Positions 1 through 9,282 of a stretch of 64,000 nucleotides of DNA are shown here, piece after piece. The first letter of the stretch is position 1. Each line of letters begins with the position of its first letter. Position numbers and translations under genes: made by a program. This stretch comes from Burkholderiales bacterium (GTDB lineage Bacteria; Pseudomonadota; Gammaproteobacteria; Burkholderiales; Burkholderiaceae_C): NCBI GenBank assembly GCA_028868895.1, contig JAGWTP010000001.1, forward strand, positions 82,697 through 146,696. The letters are read 5' to 3'. The notes under the pieces were generated by a model. That model made no database searches. It saw only the letters and a program-made list of their open reading frames with translations, and was not told the DNA's origin.

Positions 1-630
1 GAGCAGGAACTGGTCCTTGTCGCGGATCGACTGGACCTCGTTGTAGGCGTTGAAGATCTCGCTCTCGTCCAGACCGAGCGACTCGACGATGTACTGGTAG
101 GCGTGGGTGTGGATCGCCTCTTCGAAGGCCTGGCGCAACAGGAACTGGCGGCACTCGGGTGCCGTGATGTGGCGGTAGGTGCCCAGCACGATGTTGTTGG
201 CGGCGAGCGAATCGGCGGTCACGAAGAAGCCGAGGTTGCGCTTGACGATGCGGCGCTCGTCGTCGGTCAGGCCGTTCGGGTCTTTCCAGGTCGCGATGTC
301 GCGCGACATGTTGACCTCTTGTGGCATCCAGTGATTGGCGCAGGTGGCGAGGTATTTTTCCCACGCCCACTTGTACTTGAAAGGCACCAACTGGTTGACG
401 TCGGTCTGGCCGTTGATGATGCGCTTGTCGGCGGCCTTCACGCGTCGCATGGTCGCGGCCGGCTCGATCTTCGCAGCCGTGGTCACAGAGGCTGCAGGAA
501 CCTGGACTTCGTTGATCGAGGCGATCGACGCTGGCGACAGATGAACCGGTTGCGCGAACGACGGATGGCTCTGCGCAAGGCTCGCGGCGTGAACTGTCGA
601 GGGTTTAACTTCTTCTTCCCAAACCAGCAT
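1..630 (-). CDS. nrdB: Ribonucleoside-diphosphate reductase beta subunit, partial (3' end lies outside the window)
   Basis: Reverse-strand translation from ATG at 630 reads [11 protein letters not shown]...[44 protein letters not shown]...[44 protein letters not shown], NrdB-like; follows nrdA. Confidence 0.93.
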   Translation of the reverse strand, partial: MLVWEEEVKPSTVHAASLAQSHPSFAQPVHLSPASIASINEVQVPAASVTTAAKIEPAATMRRVKAADKRIINGQTDVNQLVPFKYKWAWEKYLATCANHWMPQEVNMSRDIATWKDPNGLTDDERRIVKRNLGFFVTADSLAANNIVLGTYRHITAPECRQFLLRQAFEEAIHTHAYQYIVESLGLDESEIFNAYNEVQSIRDKDQFLL

Positions 631-761
631 GGTGAGATTTTCCTGTGCGTTCCAATTATGAGAGTGTTGCGTGCGAACCCCAAGCACTTCTTGACATGCG
701 CGCGCGTTGGATGTTGCGGTACCGCATCGACGGATCGTGACGACGGCTCATGAAACGCGCC

Positions 762-3689
762 TCACTGACACGCTTCGCAATCGGGGTTGTCGATCGCGCA
801 GAACTTCATGTCGGTCGCAGGCTCGACATGGCTCACGCTCATCGAGGCATCGATCGCAGTGATGCCGATCGCTGCAGGGTTCATCGACATGAGCGCCGAC
901 CCACCGTCGGTGTCGCTCGACACCGAGTTCATGTGGCCGGCTTTCACGGTCGATTTTTCGGCGTGCGTCGCGCCGACGGTGCGCAGGTAGTAGGTCGTCT
1001 TCAGGCCGCGCAACCAGGCGAGCTTGTAGGTCTCGTCGAGCTTCTTGCCCGACACGCCGGCCATGTAGATGTTGAGCGACTGCGCCTGGTCGATCCATTT
1101 CTGGCGCCGCGCCGCGGCCTCGACGAGCCACTGCGTTTCGATCTCGAAGGCGGTCGCGTACAGCGACTTCAGCTCCTCGGGCACGCGGTCGATGCGGCGC
1201 AGCGAGCCGTCGAAGTGCTTCAGGTCCATGACCATCACGTCGTCCCACAGGCCCAGGCGCTTGAGGTCGCGCACCAGGTACTCGTTGACGATCGTGAACT
1301 CGCCCGACAGGTTCGACTTGACCGACAGGTTGCCGAACGACGGCTCGATCGACGCGCTCACGCCGATGATGTTCGAGATGGTCGCGGTCGGCGCGATCGC
1401 CACGCAGTTGGAGTTGCGCATGCCGTGCTCGCGGATGCGGTTGCGGAGCGCGTCCCAGTCGAGCGAGACGCTGCGGTCGACCTCGACATAGCCGCCGCGT
1501 TGCTCGGCCAGCAGCTCGAGCGTGTCGATCGGCAGAATGCCGCGATCCCAAAGCGAGCCGCGGTAGCTCGAGTAGCGGCCGCGCTCGGCGGCGAGCTCGG
1601 TGCTGGCCCAGTAGGCGTGGTAGCACACCGCTTCCATCGAACGGTCGGCGAATTCGACCGCGGCCGGCGACGCGTAGGGCACACCGAGTTCGTACAGCGC
1701 ATCCTGGAAGCCCATGATGCCCAGACCCACCGGGCGGTGGCGCAGGTTCGAGTCGCGCGCCTTCTTCACGGCGTAGTAGTTGATGTCGATCACGTTGTCG
1801 AGCATGCGCATCGCGGTCGCGACCGTCTTCTTCAGCTTGGCGTGGTCGACCTGCACGACACCGCCCTCGCGCGTCAGGTGGTGCACCAGGTTCACCGAAC
1901 CCAGGTTGCACACGGCGATCTCGGTCGCGCTGGTGTTCAGTGTGATCTCGGTGCACAGGTTGCTCGAGTGCACCACGCCCACGTGCTGCTGCGGCGAACG
2001 CACGTTGCAGGCATCCTTGAAAGTGATCCACGGGTGGCCGGTCTCGAACAGCATCGAGAGCATCTTTCGCCACAGGTCGCGCGCCGGCGTCTTCTTGAAC
2101 AGCTTGATCTCGCCGCGCGCGGCCCGGTCTTCGTAGGCGGTGTAGGCGGCTTCGAAGGCCTGGCCGAACTTGTCGTGCAGGTCGGGACACGTGCTGGGCG
2201 AGAACAGCGTCCAGTCGGCGCCCTCCATCACCCGCTTCATGAACAGGTCGGGAATCCAGTTGGCCGTGTTCATGTCGTGGGTGCGGCGCCGGTCGTCGCC
2301 GGTGTTCTTGCGCAGCTCGAGGAATTCTTCGAGGTCGAGGTGCCAGGTCTCGAGGTAGGCGCAGACCGCGCCCTTGCGCTTGCCGCCCTGGTTGACCGCG
2401 ACCGCGGTGTCGTTGACGACCTTCAGGAACGGCACCACGCCCTGGCTCTTGCCGTTGGTGCCCTTGATGTGGCTGCCCAGCGCGCGCACGTTGGTCCAGT
2501 CGTTGCCCAGGCCGCCGGCGAACTTGGACAGCAGCGCGTTCTCCTTCAGTGCCTCGTAGATGCCGTCGAGGTCGTCGGCCACCGTCGTGAGGTAGCAGCT
2601 CGACAGCTGCGAGCGGCGCGTGCCGGCGTTGAACAGCGTGGGCGTGCTGCTCATGAAGTCGAAGCTCGACAACACTTCGTAGAACTCGATTGCGCGCGCC
2701 TCGCGGTCGATCTCGCCCAGCGCCAGCCCCATCGCCACGCGCATGAAGAACGCCTGCGGCAGCTCGATGCGCGCCTCGTCGATGTGCAGGAAGTAGCGGT
2801 CGTACAGGGTCTGCAGACCGAGGTAGTCGAATTGCAGGTCGCGATCGGCGCGCAGCGCCGCGCCGAGCCTGGCGAGGTCGAACTGCATCAGCTTCTCGTC
2901 GAGCAGCTCGGCCTGAACGCCTTGCTTGATGAAGCCCGGGAAGTAGTCGGCATAGCGTGCATGCATGTCGGCCTGCAGCACCTCTTCGCCCAGGATCTCG
3001 CGGCGGATCGTGTGCAGCAACAGGCGCGCCGTGGCGCGGCTGTAGCCGGGGTCCTTTTCGATCAGCGTGCGCGCCGCCAGGATCGAGGCCTTGTGCACTT
3101 CATCGATCGGCACGCCGTCGTACAGGTTGCGCCGGGTTTCGGCCATGATCGGATCGGGCTTCACGTCGACGCCCAAACCGGCGCAGGCCGATTCGATCAC
3201 CGTTTGAAGGCGCGCGAAGTCGAGCGGCACGCGCACGCCCCGGTCGGTGACGTTGAGCGTCGGCTCGGCCGCCGCCACCGGATGGCCCTGCTTCGAGCGC
3301 TCCTGCGAACGGCGTTCGCGGTACAGCACATAGGCGCGCGCCACTTCGTGGTGGCCGCCGCGCATCAGGCCGAGTTCGACCTGGTCCTGCACGTCTTCGA
3401 TGTGGAAGGTGCCGCCGCCCGGGCGCGAACGCAGCAACGCGCGCACCACCGATTCAGTCAGGCCGTCGACCGTCTCGCGCACGCTCGCCGACGCCGCACC
3501 CTGCGTGCCGTGCACCGCCAGAAAGGCCTTCATCAGCGCCACCGCGATCTTGTTCGGCTCGAACGACACGACCGCGCCGTTGCGGCGAATGATCTGGTAA
3601 CCCTGGTACACGGACGGCGCCGCCGACGGCGTGGTGGCGGGAGTGCGCGGTGCGGCGGTGGACGAATGGGTGGCGCTAACGGCTTGCAT
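762..3689 (-). CDS. nrdA: Ribonucleoside-diphosphate reductase alpha subunit with N-terminal ATP-cone
   Basis: ORF 762..3860; likely start MQAVSATHSS at 3689. ATP-cone-like YQIIRRNGAVVSFEPNKIAVALMKAF; catalytic-domain NAGTRRSQLSSCYL, FAGGLGNDW, NSNCVAIAPTATISNI; C-terminal CEACQ. Confidence 0.95.
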   Translation of the reverse strand: MQAVSATHSSTAAPRTPATTPSAAPSVYQGYQIIRRNGAVVSFEPNKIAVALMKAFLAVHGTQGAASASVRETVDGLTESVVRALLRSRPGGGTFHIEDVQDQVELGLMRGGHHEVARAYVLYRERRSQERSKQGHPVAAAEPTLNVTDRGVRVPLDFARLQTVIESACAGLGVDVKPDPIMAETRRNLYDGVPIDEVHKASILAARTLIEKDPGYSRATARLLLHTIRREILGEEVLQADMHARYADYFPGFIKQGVQAELLDEKLMQFDLARLGAALRADRDLQFDYLGLQTLYDRYFLHIDEARIELPQAFFMRVAMGLALGEIDREARAIEFYEVLSSFDFMSSTPTLFNAGTRRSQLSSCYLTTVADDLDGIYEALKENALLSKFAGGLGNDWTNVRALGSHIKGTNGKSQGVVPFLKVVNDTAVAVNQGGKRKGAVCAYLETWHLDLEEFLELRKNTGDDRRRTHDMNTANWIPDLFMKRVMEGADWTLFSPSTCPDLHDKFGQAFEAAYTAYEDRAARGEIKLFKKTPARDLWRKMLSMLFETGHPWITFKDACNVRSPQQHVGVVHSSNLCTEITLNTSATEIAVCNLGSVNLVHHLTREGGVVQVDHAKLKKTVATAMRMLDNVIDINYYAVKKARDSNLRHRPVGLGIMGFQDALYELGVPYASPAAVEFADRSMEAVCYHAYWASTELAAERGRYSSYRGSLWDRGILPIDTLELLAEQRGGYVEVDRSVSLDWDALRNRIREHGMRNSNCVAIAPTATISNIIGVSASIEPSFGNLSVKSNLSGEFTIVNEYLVRDLKRLGLWDDVMVMDLKHFDGSLRRIDRVPEELKSLYATAFEIETQWLVEAAARRQKWIDQAQSLNIYMAGVSGKKLDETYKLAWLRGLKTTYYLRTVGATHAEKSTVKAGHMNSVSSDTDGGSALMSMNPAAIGITAIDASMSVSHVEPATDMKFCAIDNPDCEACQ

Positions 3690-3929
3690 GAGTGAGTGGC
3701 CCTCGATGGACGGTCGGGTGGATCGCTTGCGCGATCGCGAAATTGCTGATTTCAGGACGCTGGATTCAAAACGCCGGATCGGCGGCTTGGCGGCAGCGGG
3801 CTGCGGCACCGGGTGCTGACGCCAGCGCCCACCGGCCAGCCCTTCGGGCGGGCCATCCACGGCAACTCATCGGTGACGCGATGGGCGCTTTGAAGTGACG
3901 AAATGAGGACAGGAGAGTAGCACGAGAAG

Positions 3930-3976
3930 ACACTATATCTGGGGTCTGATCGCCATACAAGCACTAGCCGTAGCGT
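3930..3976 (-). promoter_or_regulatory. Putative nrdA promoter with two NrdR-box-like sites
   Basis: Minus-strand TTGTAT (3960-3955), 17-nt spacer, TATAGT (3937-3932). Box 1 ACACTATATCTGGGGT (3930-3945) covers the -10; box 2 GCACTAGCCGTAGCGT (3961-3976) abuts the -35; 31 bp start to start. Confidence 0.65.
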
Positions 3977-4044
3977 ATCAACCCTGATTCACAGCAGTGC
4001 GCAGACCGGCTCGAAAATACCGATCCGCGATCGATCGGCGCCGC

Positions 4045-4635
4045 TCACGGTGCCGGGCACACGCCTGGCGCAAAGACCGGTGGCGCGGCACCGAGCATCG
4101 AGCGCAGCAGGGTCCATTCGAACCCGGCGCCGGGGTCGTTCTTGCGCCCCGGCGCAACGTGCTCGTGGCCGGCAATCGCGGCGATCGGGTAGCGCTGCGA
4201 CAGCGCGCCGATCAGCCGGGCCAGCGACGCGTACTGCGCCGCCTCGAAGCGCTCGCCCTCCAGCCCCTCGAGTTCGATGCCGACCGAGAAGTCGTTGCAG
4301 TCGGCGCGCCCCCGCCACATCGAACGACCGGCATGCCAGGCGCGGTCATCGCACGAGACGAACTGCGTCGTCGCGCCGTCGCGCCGCACCAGAAAGTGGG
4401 CCGAGACTTCGAGTCCGCGAATCTTCTGGAAGTACGGGTGGGCGTCCCAGTCGAGCCGGTTCGTGAAGAGCTGCTCGATCGCGTCGCCACCGTACTGCCC
4501 GGGCGGCAGGCTGATGGAGTGGATCAGCACCAGATCGACGACGGCGGTCGCGCTGCGCGGCCCGAAATTCGGCGACTCGCAGCGCCGCACGGTTTGCAGC
4601 CAGCCCGCGGCCCAGCCGCCGATGGCGTCGCGCAC
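4045..4635 (-). CDS. ampD: 1,6-anhydro-N-acetylmuramyl-L-alanine amidase
   Basis: 196 aa; SPNFGPRS...LVLIHSISLPPGQYGG...HPYFQKIRGLEVSAHFLVRRDG...WHAGRS...NDFSVGIELEG...GHEHVAPGRKNDPGAGFEW, AmpD-like. Confidence 0.92.
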   Translation of the reverse strand: MRDAIGGWAAGWLQTVRRCESPNFGPRSATAVVDLVLIHSISLPPGQYGGDAIEQLFTNRLDWDAHPYFQKIRGLEVSAHFLVRRDGATTQFVSCDDRAWHAGRSMWRGRADCNDFSVGIELEGLEGERFEAAQYASLARLIGALSQRYPIAAIAGHEHVAPGRKNDPGAGFEWTLLRSMLGAAPPVFAPGVCPAP

Positions 4636-4639
4636 CCCG

Positions 4640-6193
4640 TCACTCCCGATCGAAACCGTCGCCGCCCACGTTCACGCCCAAGCGCGCCATGCGGTAGCGC
4701 ATCTGGCGCAGCGACAAGCCCAGGCTCGCTCCGGCCGCGGTGCGGTTGAAGCGATGGCGCTCCAGCGCGCGCACGAGGATGTCGCGCTCGACCGCGTCGA
4801 GGTGCGTCTCCAGGTCGTCCGGCAGCGGCTCCTCGATCGGCGCCATCGGCACCAGCTGGCGCGCCGCCTGCAGCGCGTCGTCGTCGGTGTTGCCGGTGAT
4901 CAGGTCGAGTTCCTGCGCCGCACTGTCGGTGAACACCGACTCGGGCAGCCCGAGGTCGTAGACGTCGATCGGGCCGCCGCCCGACAAGGCGACGGCGCGA
5001 TGCAGCAGGTTCTCGAGTTCGCGCACGTTGCCGGGGAACGGGTAGCGCTCCAGATGCACCAGCGCGTCGCGGGTCAGGCGCGGCGCGGGCGACACGCCGG
5101 CGTCGCGCGCGATGCGCTCGAGCACATGCTCGCTGATTGCCACCAGGTCTTCGAGCCGCTCGCGCAGCGGCGGCACGCGGATCTCGATCACGTTGAGCCG
5201 GTAGTACAGGTCCTGCCGGAACTGGCCGAGTTGCACCTCGGCCGCCAGGTCCTTGTGGGTGGCGCTGAGCAAGCGCACGTTGACCGGCACCTCGGCCACC
5301 GCACCCACCGGCCGCACCGAGCGCTCCTGGATCGCGCGCAGCAGCTTGGACTGCATGGCCAGCGGCAGGTCGCCGATCTCGTCGAGGAACAGCGTGCCCG
5401 AGTTGGCGGCCTGGAAGAAGCCCTCGCGATCCTCCATCGCGCCGGTGAACGCGCCCTTGCGGTAGCCGAAGAATTCGGCCTCGAGCAGTTGCTCGGGGAT
5501 CGCGCTGCAGTTCACGGCCACGAACGGCTGGCCGCTGCGCACGCTGACCTCGTGGATCGCGCGCGCGACCAGTTCCTTGCCGGTGCCGGACTCGCCGCTG
5601 ACCAACACCGGCGCCATGCTGCGCGCGACCTTGTCGACCATCGAGCGGACCTGCTGCATCGCCGCCGAAGCGCCCGCCATCCGCGTCAGCGCCCGGCTCA
5701 CCGGCGCGGCCGGCGGCGGCGCAACCACCACCGCCGGGCGCGGCGCAGCAGCCGCCGGCGCGGCCGCGTTTTGCGACGGCAGGCTCGCCGGGTCGACCGT
5801 GGGCGCGCCCAGCGAACCGGCGCGGCCGAGCGCGGACGCCACCACGGCACGGAACTGCTTCAGATCGACCGGCTTGGTCAGGTAGTCGTAGGCGCCGGCC
5901 TTCAGCGCCTCGACCGCGTTCTCGGCCGAGCCGTAGGCGGTGATGACGATCGTCTTCTCGCGCCGGCCGCCTTCTTCCAGCCAGCGCAGCACGTCCAGGC
6001 CGGTGCCGTCGGGCAGCCGCATGTCGGTGATGACGGCGCTGTAAGTGCGGTCTTTCAGGTGCAGCAACGCGTCTTGAACCGAGCCGGCGGTTTCGATGTC
6101 ATAGCCTTCGCGCAGCAGGGTCAGCTCGTAGAGCGTGCGCAGGTCGGGTTCGTCGTCGACGACGAGCAGGCTGAAGTGCGAAGCGTTGGTCAT
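4640..6193 (-). CDS. pilR: Sigma-54-dependent response regulator, PilR type
   Basis: Start MTNASHFSLLVVDDEPDLRTLYE; receiver domain; AAA+ GESGTGKELVARAIHE and GAFTGA; C-terminal Fis-type helix; 4-bp overlap with the histidine kinase gene. Confidence 0.88.
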   Translation of the reverse strand: MTNASHFSLLVVDDEPDLRTLYELTLLREGYDIETAGSVQDALLHLKDRTYSAVITDMRLPDGTGLDVLRWLEEGGRREKTIVITAYGSAENAVEALKAGAYDYLTKPVDLKQFRAVVASALGRAGSLGAPTVDPASLPSQNAAAPAAAAPRPAVVVAPPPAAPVSRALTRMAGASAAMQQVRSMVDKVARSMAPVLVSGESGTGKELVARAIHEVSVRSGQPFVAVNCSAIPEQLLEAEFFGYRKGAFTGAMEDREGFFQAANSGTLFLDEIGDLPLAMQSKLLRAIQERSVRPVGAVAEVPVNVRLLSATHKDLAAEVQLGQFRQDLYYRLNVIEIRVPPLRERLEDLVAISEHVLERIARDAGVSPAPRLTRDALVHLERYPFPGNVRELENLLHRAVALSGGGPIDVYDLGLPESVFTDSAAQELDLITGNTDDDALQAARQLVPMAPIEEPLPDDLETHLDAVERDILVRALERHRFNRTAAGASLGLSLRQMRYRMARLGVNVGGDGFDRE

Positions 6194-8133
6194 GAATTCA
6201 GGAGAGGTCTGGCTTCGGCGGTACCGAGCTCGCGGCGCTGCATGTCGACGTAAAACTCGTTGCGCTGGCCCTCGCCGATGGCCCGCAGCCGGTAGTCGAT
6301 GGTGGCGCCGTAGCGCTGGCACAGCTCGCGACAAATATACAGGCCCAGGCCGGTGCCGCGGCTGCGCGTGGAGAAGAACGGCTCGAACAGGTAGGGCTCC
6401 ACCTCGGGCGGGATCGGCGCGCCGTCGCTGGCCAGGCTCAGAAAGGCCTGCGATGCGTGCCGGGAGTCCAGGCGCAGCCGGATCGCGCCCGGCGCCTTGC
6501 TGGCGTGGCGATGCGCGTTGTCGAGCAGGTTGACGAGCACGCGGCGCAGGTGCTCGGCGTCGAACAGCACCCCAACCGGCTCACCCGGCAGTTCGACCTG
6601 CAGCACGCCGCCTTCACCCAGCGCCACCCCGGCTGCGCGCGCCCACTCGTTGCACACCGCCGCCACGAGCGCGGTCGCGTCGATCACGCCGACGTCGGGC
6701 GCCACGCCGGGCGCGACCTCCATCACGTCGTCGACGATGCGCTTGAGGCGCGCGACGTTTTCGCTGACCATGCGCATGAGCTGGCGCTGGCCGGGGTCGG
6801 TCGCGTCTTCCGAAAGCAATGCGTTGGCCTGCGAGATCGCCGCCAGCGGGTTGCGGATCTCGTGGGCGATGCCGGCCGAAACGCGCCCCATCGCGGCGAG
6901 CTTTTCCTGACGGCTGCGGGCCTGCATGTTGCGCACGTCTTCGAGAAACAGCACGCAGAATTCCTCGATCACCTTGGGCTCGCGCTTGCGAGTGAAGCGC
7001 ACGCGCACGCGCAGGGTGCGCTGCGCGGCGCGCGCGTTCGTCGCGGCGGTGTCGAACTGCAGCACCACGTCGCGACCGGATTCGGGCCAGGCCGCCTCGG
7101 TGAACGCGCGCTCGACCGCTTTCACGAGCGCGTCCCAGGCCTGCACGCCACGCAACTGGAACGGAGCCGGCCGACTCATGCCGCTGGGGGCGAGCAGCCG
7201 ACGTGCCGCCGGGTTCGCCGCACGCACCCGCCCGCGCCGATCGACGACGAGCACGCCGTCCTGCATCTCCTCGATCACCAGCCGGTTCAGCTGGGCCTGC
7301 TGGCGCGCCATCTCGAGGCTGCCCCGCGCGGACAACTCCTCGCGCGCGAGGCGCCCGGCGAGTTCGTTGGCGAGCACCGTGATCACGAACGAGCCGGCAC
7401 CGGCCAGGCCGGCCTGCGTCATCTGCAGCGTGCCCTCCGCGCCGGCGACCCCCGTCAGCCAGGCCGAGCCGAGCAGCGCCAGCGTGACCGCGGCTGCGGT
7501 GGCCAGCGCCATCGTGCGCGGCGTGAGCATGCCCGCCATCAGCACCGGCAGCACCAGCAGCGCGACGTAGTTCAGGCTGGAACCCGGCGCCAGCACGTGC
7601 AGCGCGGTGAAGCACAGCAGGTCCACACCGATGGTGGCAAGCCACTGCCGACTGCGCAAGTGCGTCAGCGCCGCGAACGCCGCCGGGCGCCGGTAGCGCG
7701 GCAGCACCCACATGCCGATGGCCAGCGCCGCGTACGTCACGCTGAGCAGCGTCACCGCAAGGTTCGGACGCAGCCCGAACAGCCCGCCCACCGCCATGGC
7801 GGCCACCAACGCGGCGCCGAGCGCGGCGCGCGCGGCGATGAAGGCGCGGTAGATGCGCTCGAAGGCGGTCTGCCCCGACTCGACCACGCGCGCCGCGGTG
7901 CCCGACAAGAAGCGCGAGTCGGCCGGCTTGTCGGGCTTCGGGGTCGCGGCCGCCTCGTGCGGCGAAGCGGGTTCGGTCGCCGACGCGCCGTGGCGCGCCA
8001 GTTCGTCGTCACGAGACTGTGTATCGCCTTCGGAGCTGAACGCGCCGAAAAACGATTCATCGGCCGCCGCCGGCCGGCGCGAGCGGCGCCGGTCGGCCGA
8101 GCGCCGCTCGAACGAGCGCTCGGCGCGGTTCAT
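6190..8133 (-). CDS. pilS: PAS-containing sensor histidine kinase, PilS type
   Basis: N-terminal transmembrane segments; H-box MGRVSAGIAHEIRNPLAAISQANALL; ATPase FEPFFSTRSRGTGLGLYICRELCQRYG; paired with pilR. Confidence 0.87.
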   Translation of the reverse strand: MNRAERSFERRSADRRRSRRPAAADESFFGAFSSEGDTQSRDDELARHGASATEPASPHEAAATPKPDKPADSRFLSGTAARVVESGQTAFERIYRAFIAARAALGAALVAAMAVGGLFGLRPNLAVTLLSVTYAALAIGMWVLPRYRRPAAFAALTHLRSRQWLATIGVDLLCFTALHVLAPGSSLNYVALLVLPVLMAGMLTPRTMALATAAAVTLALLGSAWLTGVAGAEGTLQMTQAGLAGAGSFVITVLANELAGRLAREELSARGSLEMARQQAQLNRLVIEEMQDGVLVVDRRGRVRAANPAARRLLAPSGMSRPAPFQLRGVQAWDALVKAVERAFTEAAWPESGRDVVLQFDTAATNARAAQRTLRVRVRFTRKREPKVIEEFCVLFLEDVRNMQARSRQEKLAAMGRVSAGIAHEIRNPLAAISQANALLSEDATDPGQRQLMRMVSENVARLKRIVDDVMEVAPGVAPDVGVIDATALVAAVCNEWARAAGVALGEGGVLQVELPGEPVGVLFDAEHLRRVLVNLLDNAHRHASKAPGAIRLRLDSRHASQAFLSLASDGAPIPPEVEPYLFEPFFSTRSRGTGLGLYICRELCQRYGATIDYRLRAIGEGQRNEFYVDMQRRELGTAEARPLLNS

Positions 8134-8372
8134 GACTCGGGGTGCGACTTTTCGAACGCGGCGCGGTGCGCGTCATCGCAGAACACGCCACCGCGCCCGG
8201 GCAGGGCTTCGTCGCGCGGCAGGTGCGTACCGCACAACGCACATCGCAGCATCGGCTGCGGCGCAGGCGGCGCGGCCGCCTTGCCGCGTGGCGGTGGCAT
8301 GCGGCGCTGCACACTGCCGCGCAAGAGCCACAGCAGTACCAGCACGGCCAGCAGCACGAGCAGGAACTTCAT
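8130..8372 (-). CDS. PP0621-family small membrane-anchored protein
   Basis: 80 aa; MKFLLVLLAVLVLLWLLRG followed by LRCALCGTHLPRDEALPGRGGVFCDDAHR; 4-bp overlap with pilS. Confidence 0.75.
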   Translation of the reverse strand: MKFLLVLLAVLVLLWLLRGSVQRRMPPPRGKAAAPPAPQPMLRCALCGTHLPRDEALPGRGGVFCDDAHRAAFEKSHPES

Positions 8373-8393
8373 GGGTTCATCCGCCGCAGACGT

Positions 8394-9230
8394 TCATGCC
8401 GGCGCGCGGTGCAACAACACCTCGAGCACGAAGCGCGAGCCCACATACGCCAGCAGCAACAGGGCGGCACCGGCATAGAGCCACCGCGTTGCCGCCGGGC
8501 CACGCCAACCGAATGCCCGGCGCCCGACGAGCTGGCCCGCAAAGACAAACCAGGCGAGCATCGAAAACACCGTCTTGTAGTCCCACCGCCACGGGTTCGC
8601 GAACCACGCGCCCAGCAGCAGCGCAGCCGACAGCACGACGAAGCCGGCACCGACGAAGCGAAAGGTCATGCGCTCGAGTTGCAGCAACGGCAGCCCCTTG
8701 TGGGAACCCATCGTGCCGGCCGAGGTGGGTCGCATCAGGCGCTCGGCGCGGTTGAGCATCGCAGCGTGCAGCACGGCGGCACCGAACAGCCCGTAGGAGG
8801 CGATGCCCAGCGCCCAGTGCAGGGGCGCCCAGCGCGGCACCACCTGCGGCAACGGCTCGCCCGGGAACAGCCATGCCAGCACAATGACGACGATGCCGAG
8901 CGCAGCCAACGTGCGGCGCGCGCCGGGCAACGGCACGAACCGGCTCTCGATCACATACACCGCGAGCACCAGCCACAACGTCATCGACAGTACCGGCGCG
9001 AAGCCGAAGCGGGCGGTGACAAGGTCGCTGCCGACGCCCGCGATGTCGACCCCGATCGCCAACCCGTGGGCGACCCATCCGATCAGCAACGCGGCACGCA
9101 GCGCGGTGGCGTGGCGCTCGCGCAGCAGCGCAGCGCAGGCATAGGCGACGAGGGCCGACAGGCTCGGCAGGCCGAGTGCCCAGGCAAAATTGGACGTTAC
9201 AGCGCTGGCAGGTGCGAACGATAGAATCAT
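8394..9230 (-). CDS. YpjD/CcsA-like inner-membrane protein (cytochrome c assembly family)
   Basis: Start MILSFAPASAVTSNFAWALG; multiple hydrophobic segments; WAPLHWALGIASYGLFGAAVLHAAML and PWRWDYKTVFSMLAWFVFAG. Confidence 0.8.
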   Translation of the reverse strand: MILSFAPASAVTSNFAWALGLPSLSALVAYACAALLRERHATALRAALLIGWVAHGLAIGVDIAGVGSDLVTARFGFAPVLSMTLWLVLAVYVIESRFVPLPGARRTLAALGIVVIVLAWLFPGEPLPQVVPRWAPLHWALGIASYGLFGAAVLHAAMLNRAERLMRPTSAGTMGSHKGLPLLQLERMTFRFVGAGFVVLSAALLLGAWFANPWRWDYKTVFSMLAWFVFAGQLVGRRAFGWRGPAATRWLYAGAALLLLAYVGSRFVLEVLLHRAPA

Positions 9231-9282
9231 CCAAGCAGTGTACTTTCGCGCCTGACGCCCGATGCAGGCCGCGCCCCCTCGA

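Noticed and set aside
750-3695. 981-aa plus-strand ORF opposite nrdA
   Set aside because: Arg/His/Val/Ala-rich composition with no domain; it mirrors a strongly supported gene and is typical of antisense frames in GC-rich DNA.
4277-8478. Long plus-strand ORFs (658 aa, 673 aa) opposite pilR/pilS
   Set aside because: Low-complexity antisense composition and no recognisable motifs; the minus-strand genes explain the region.
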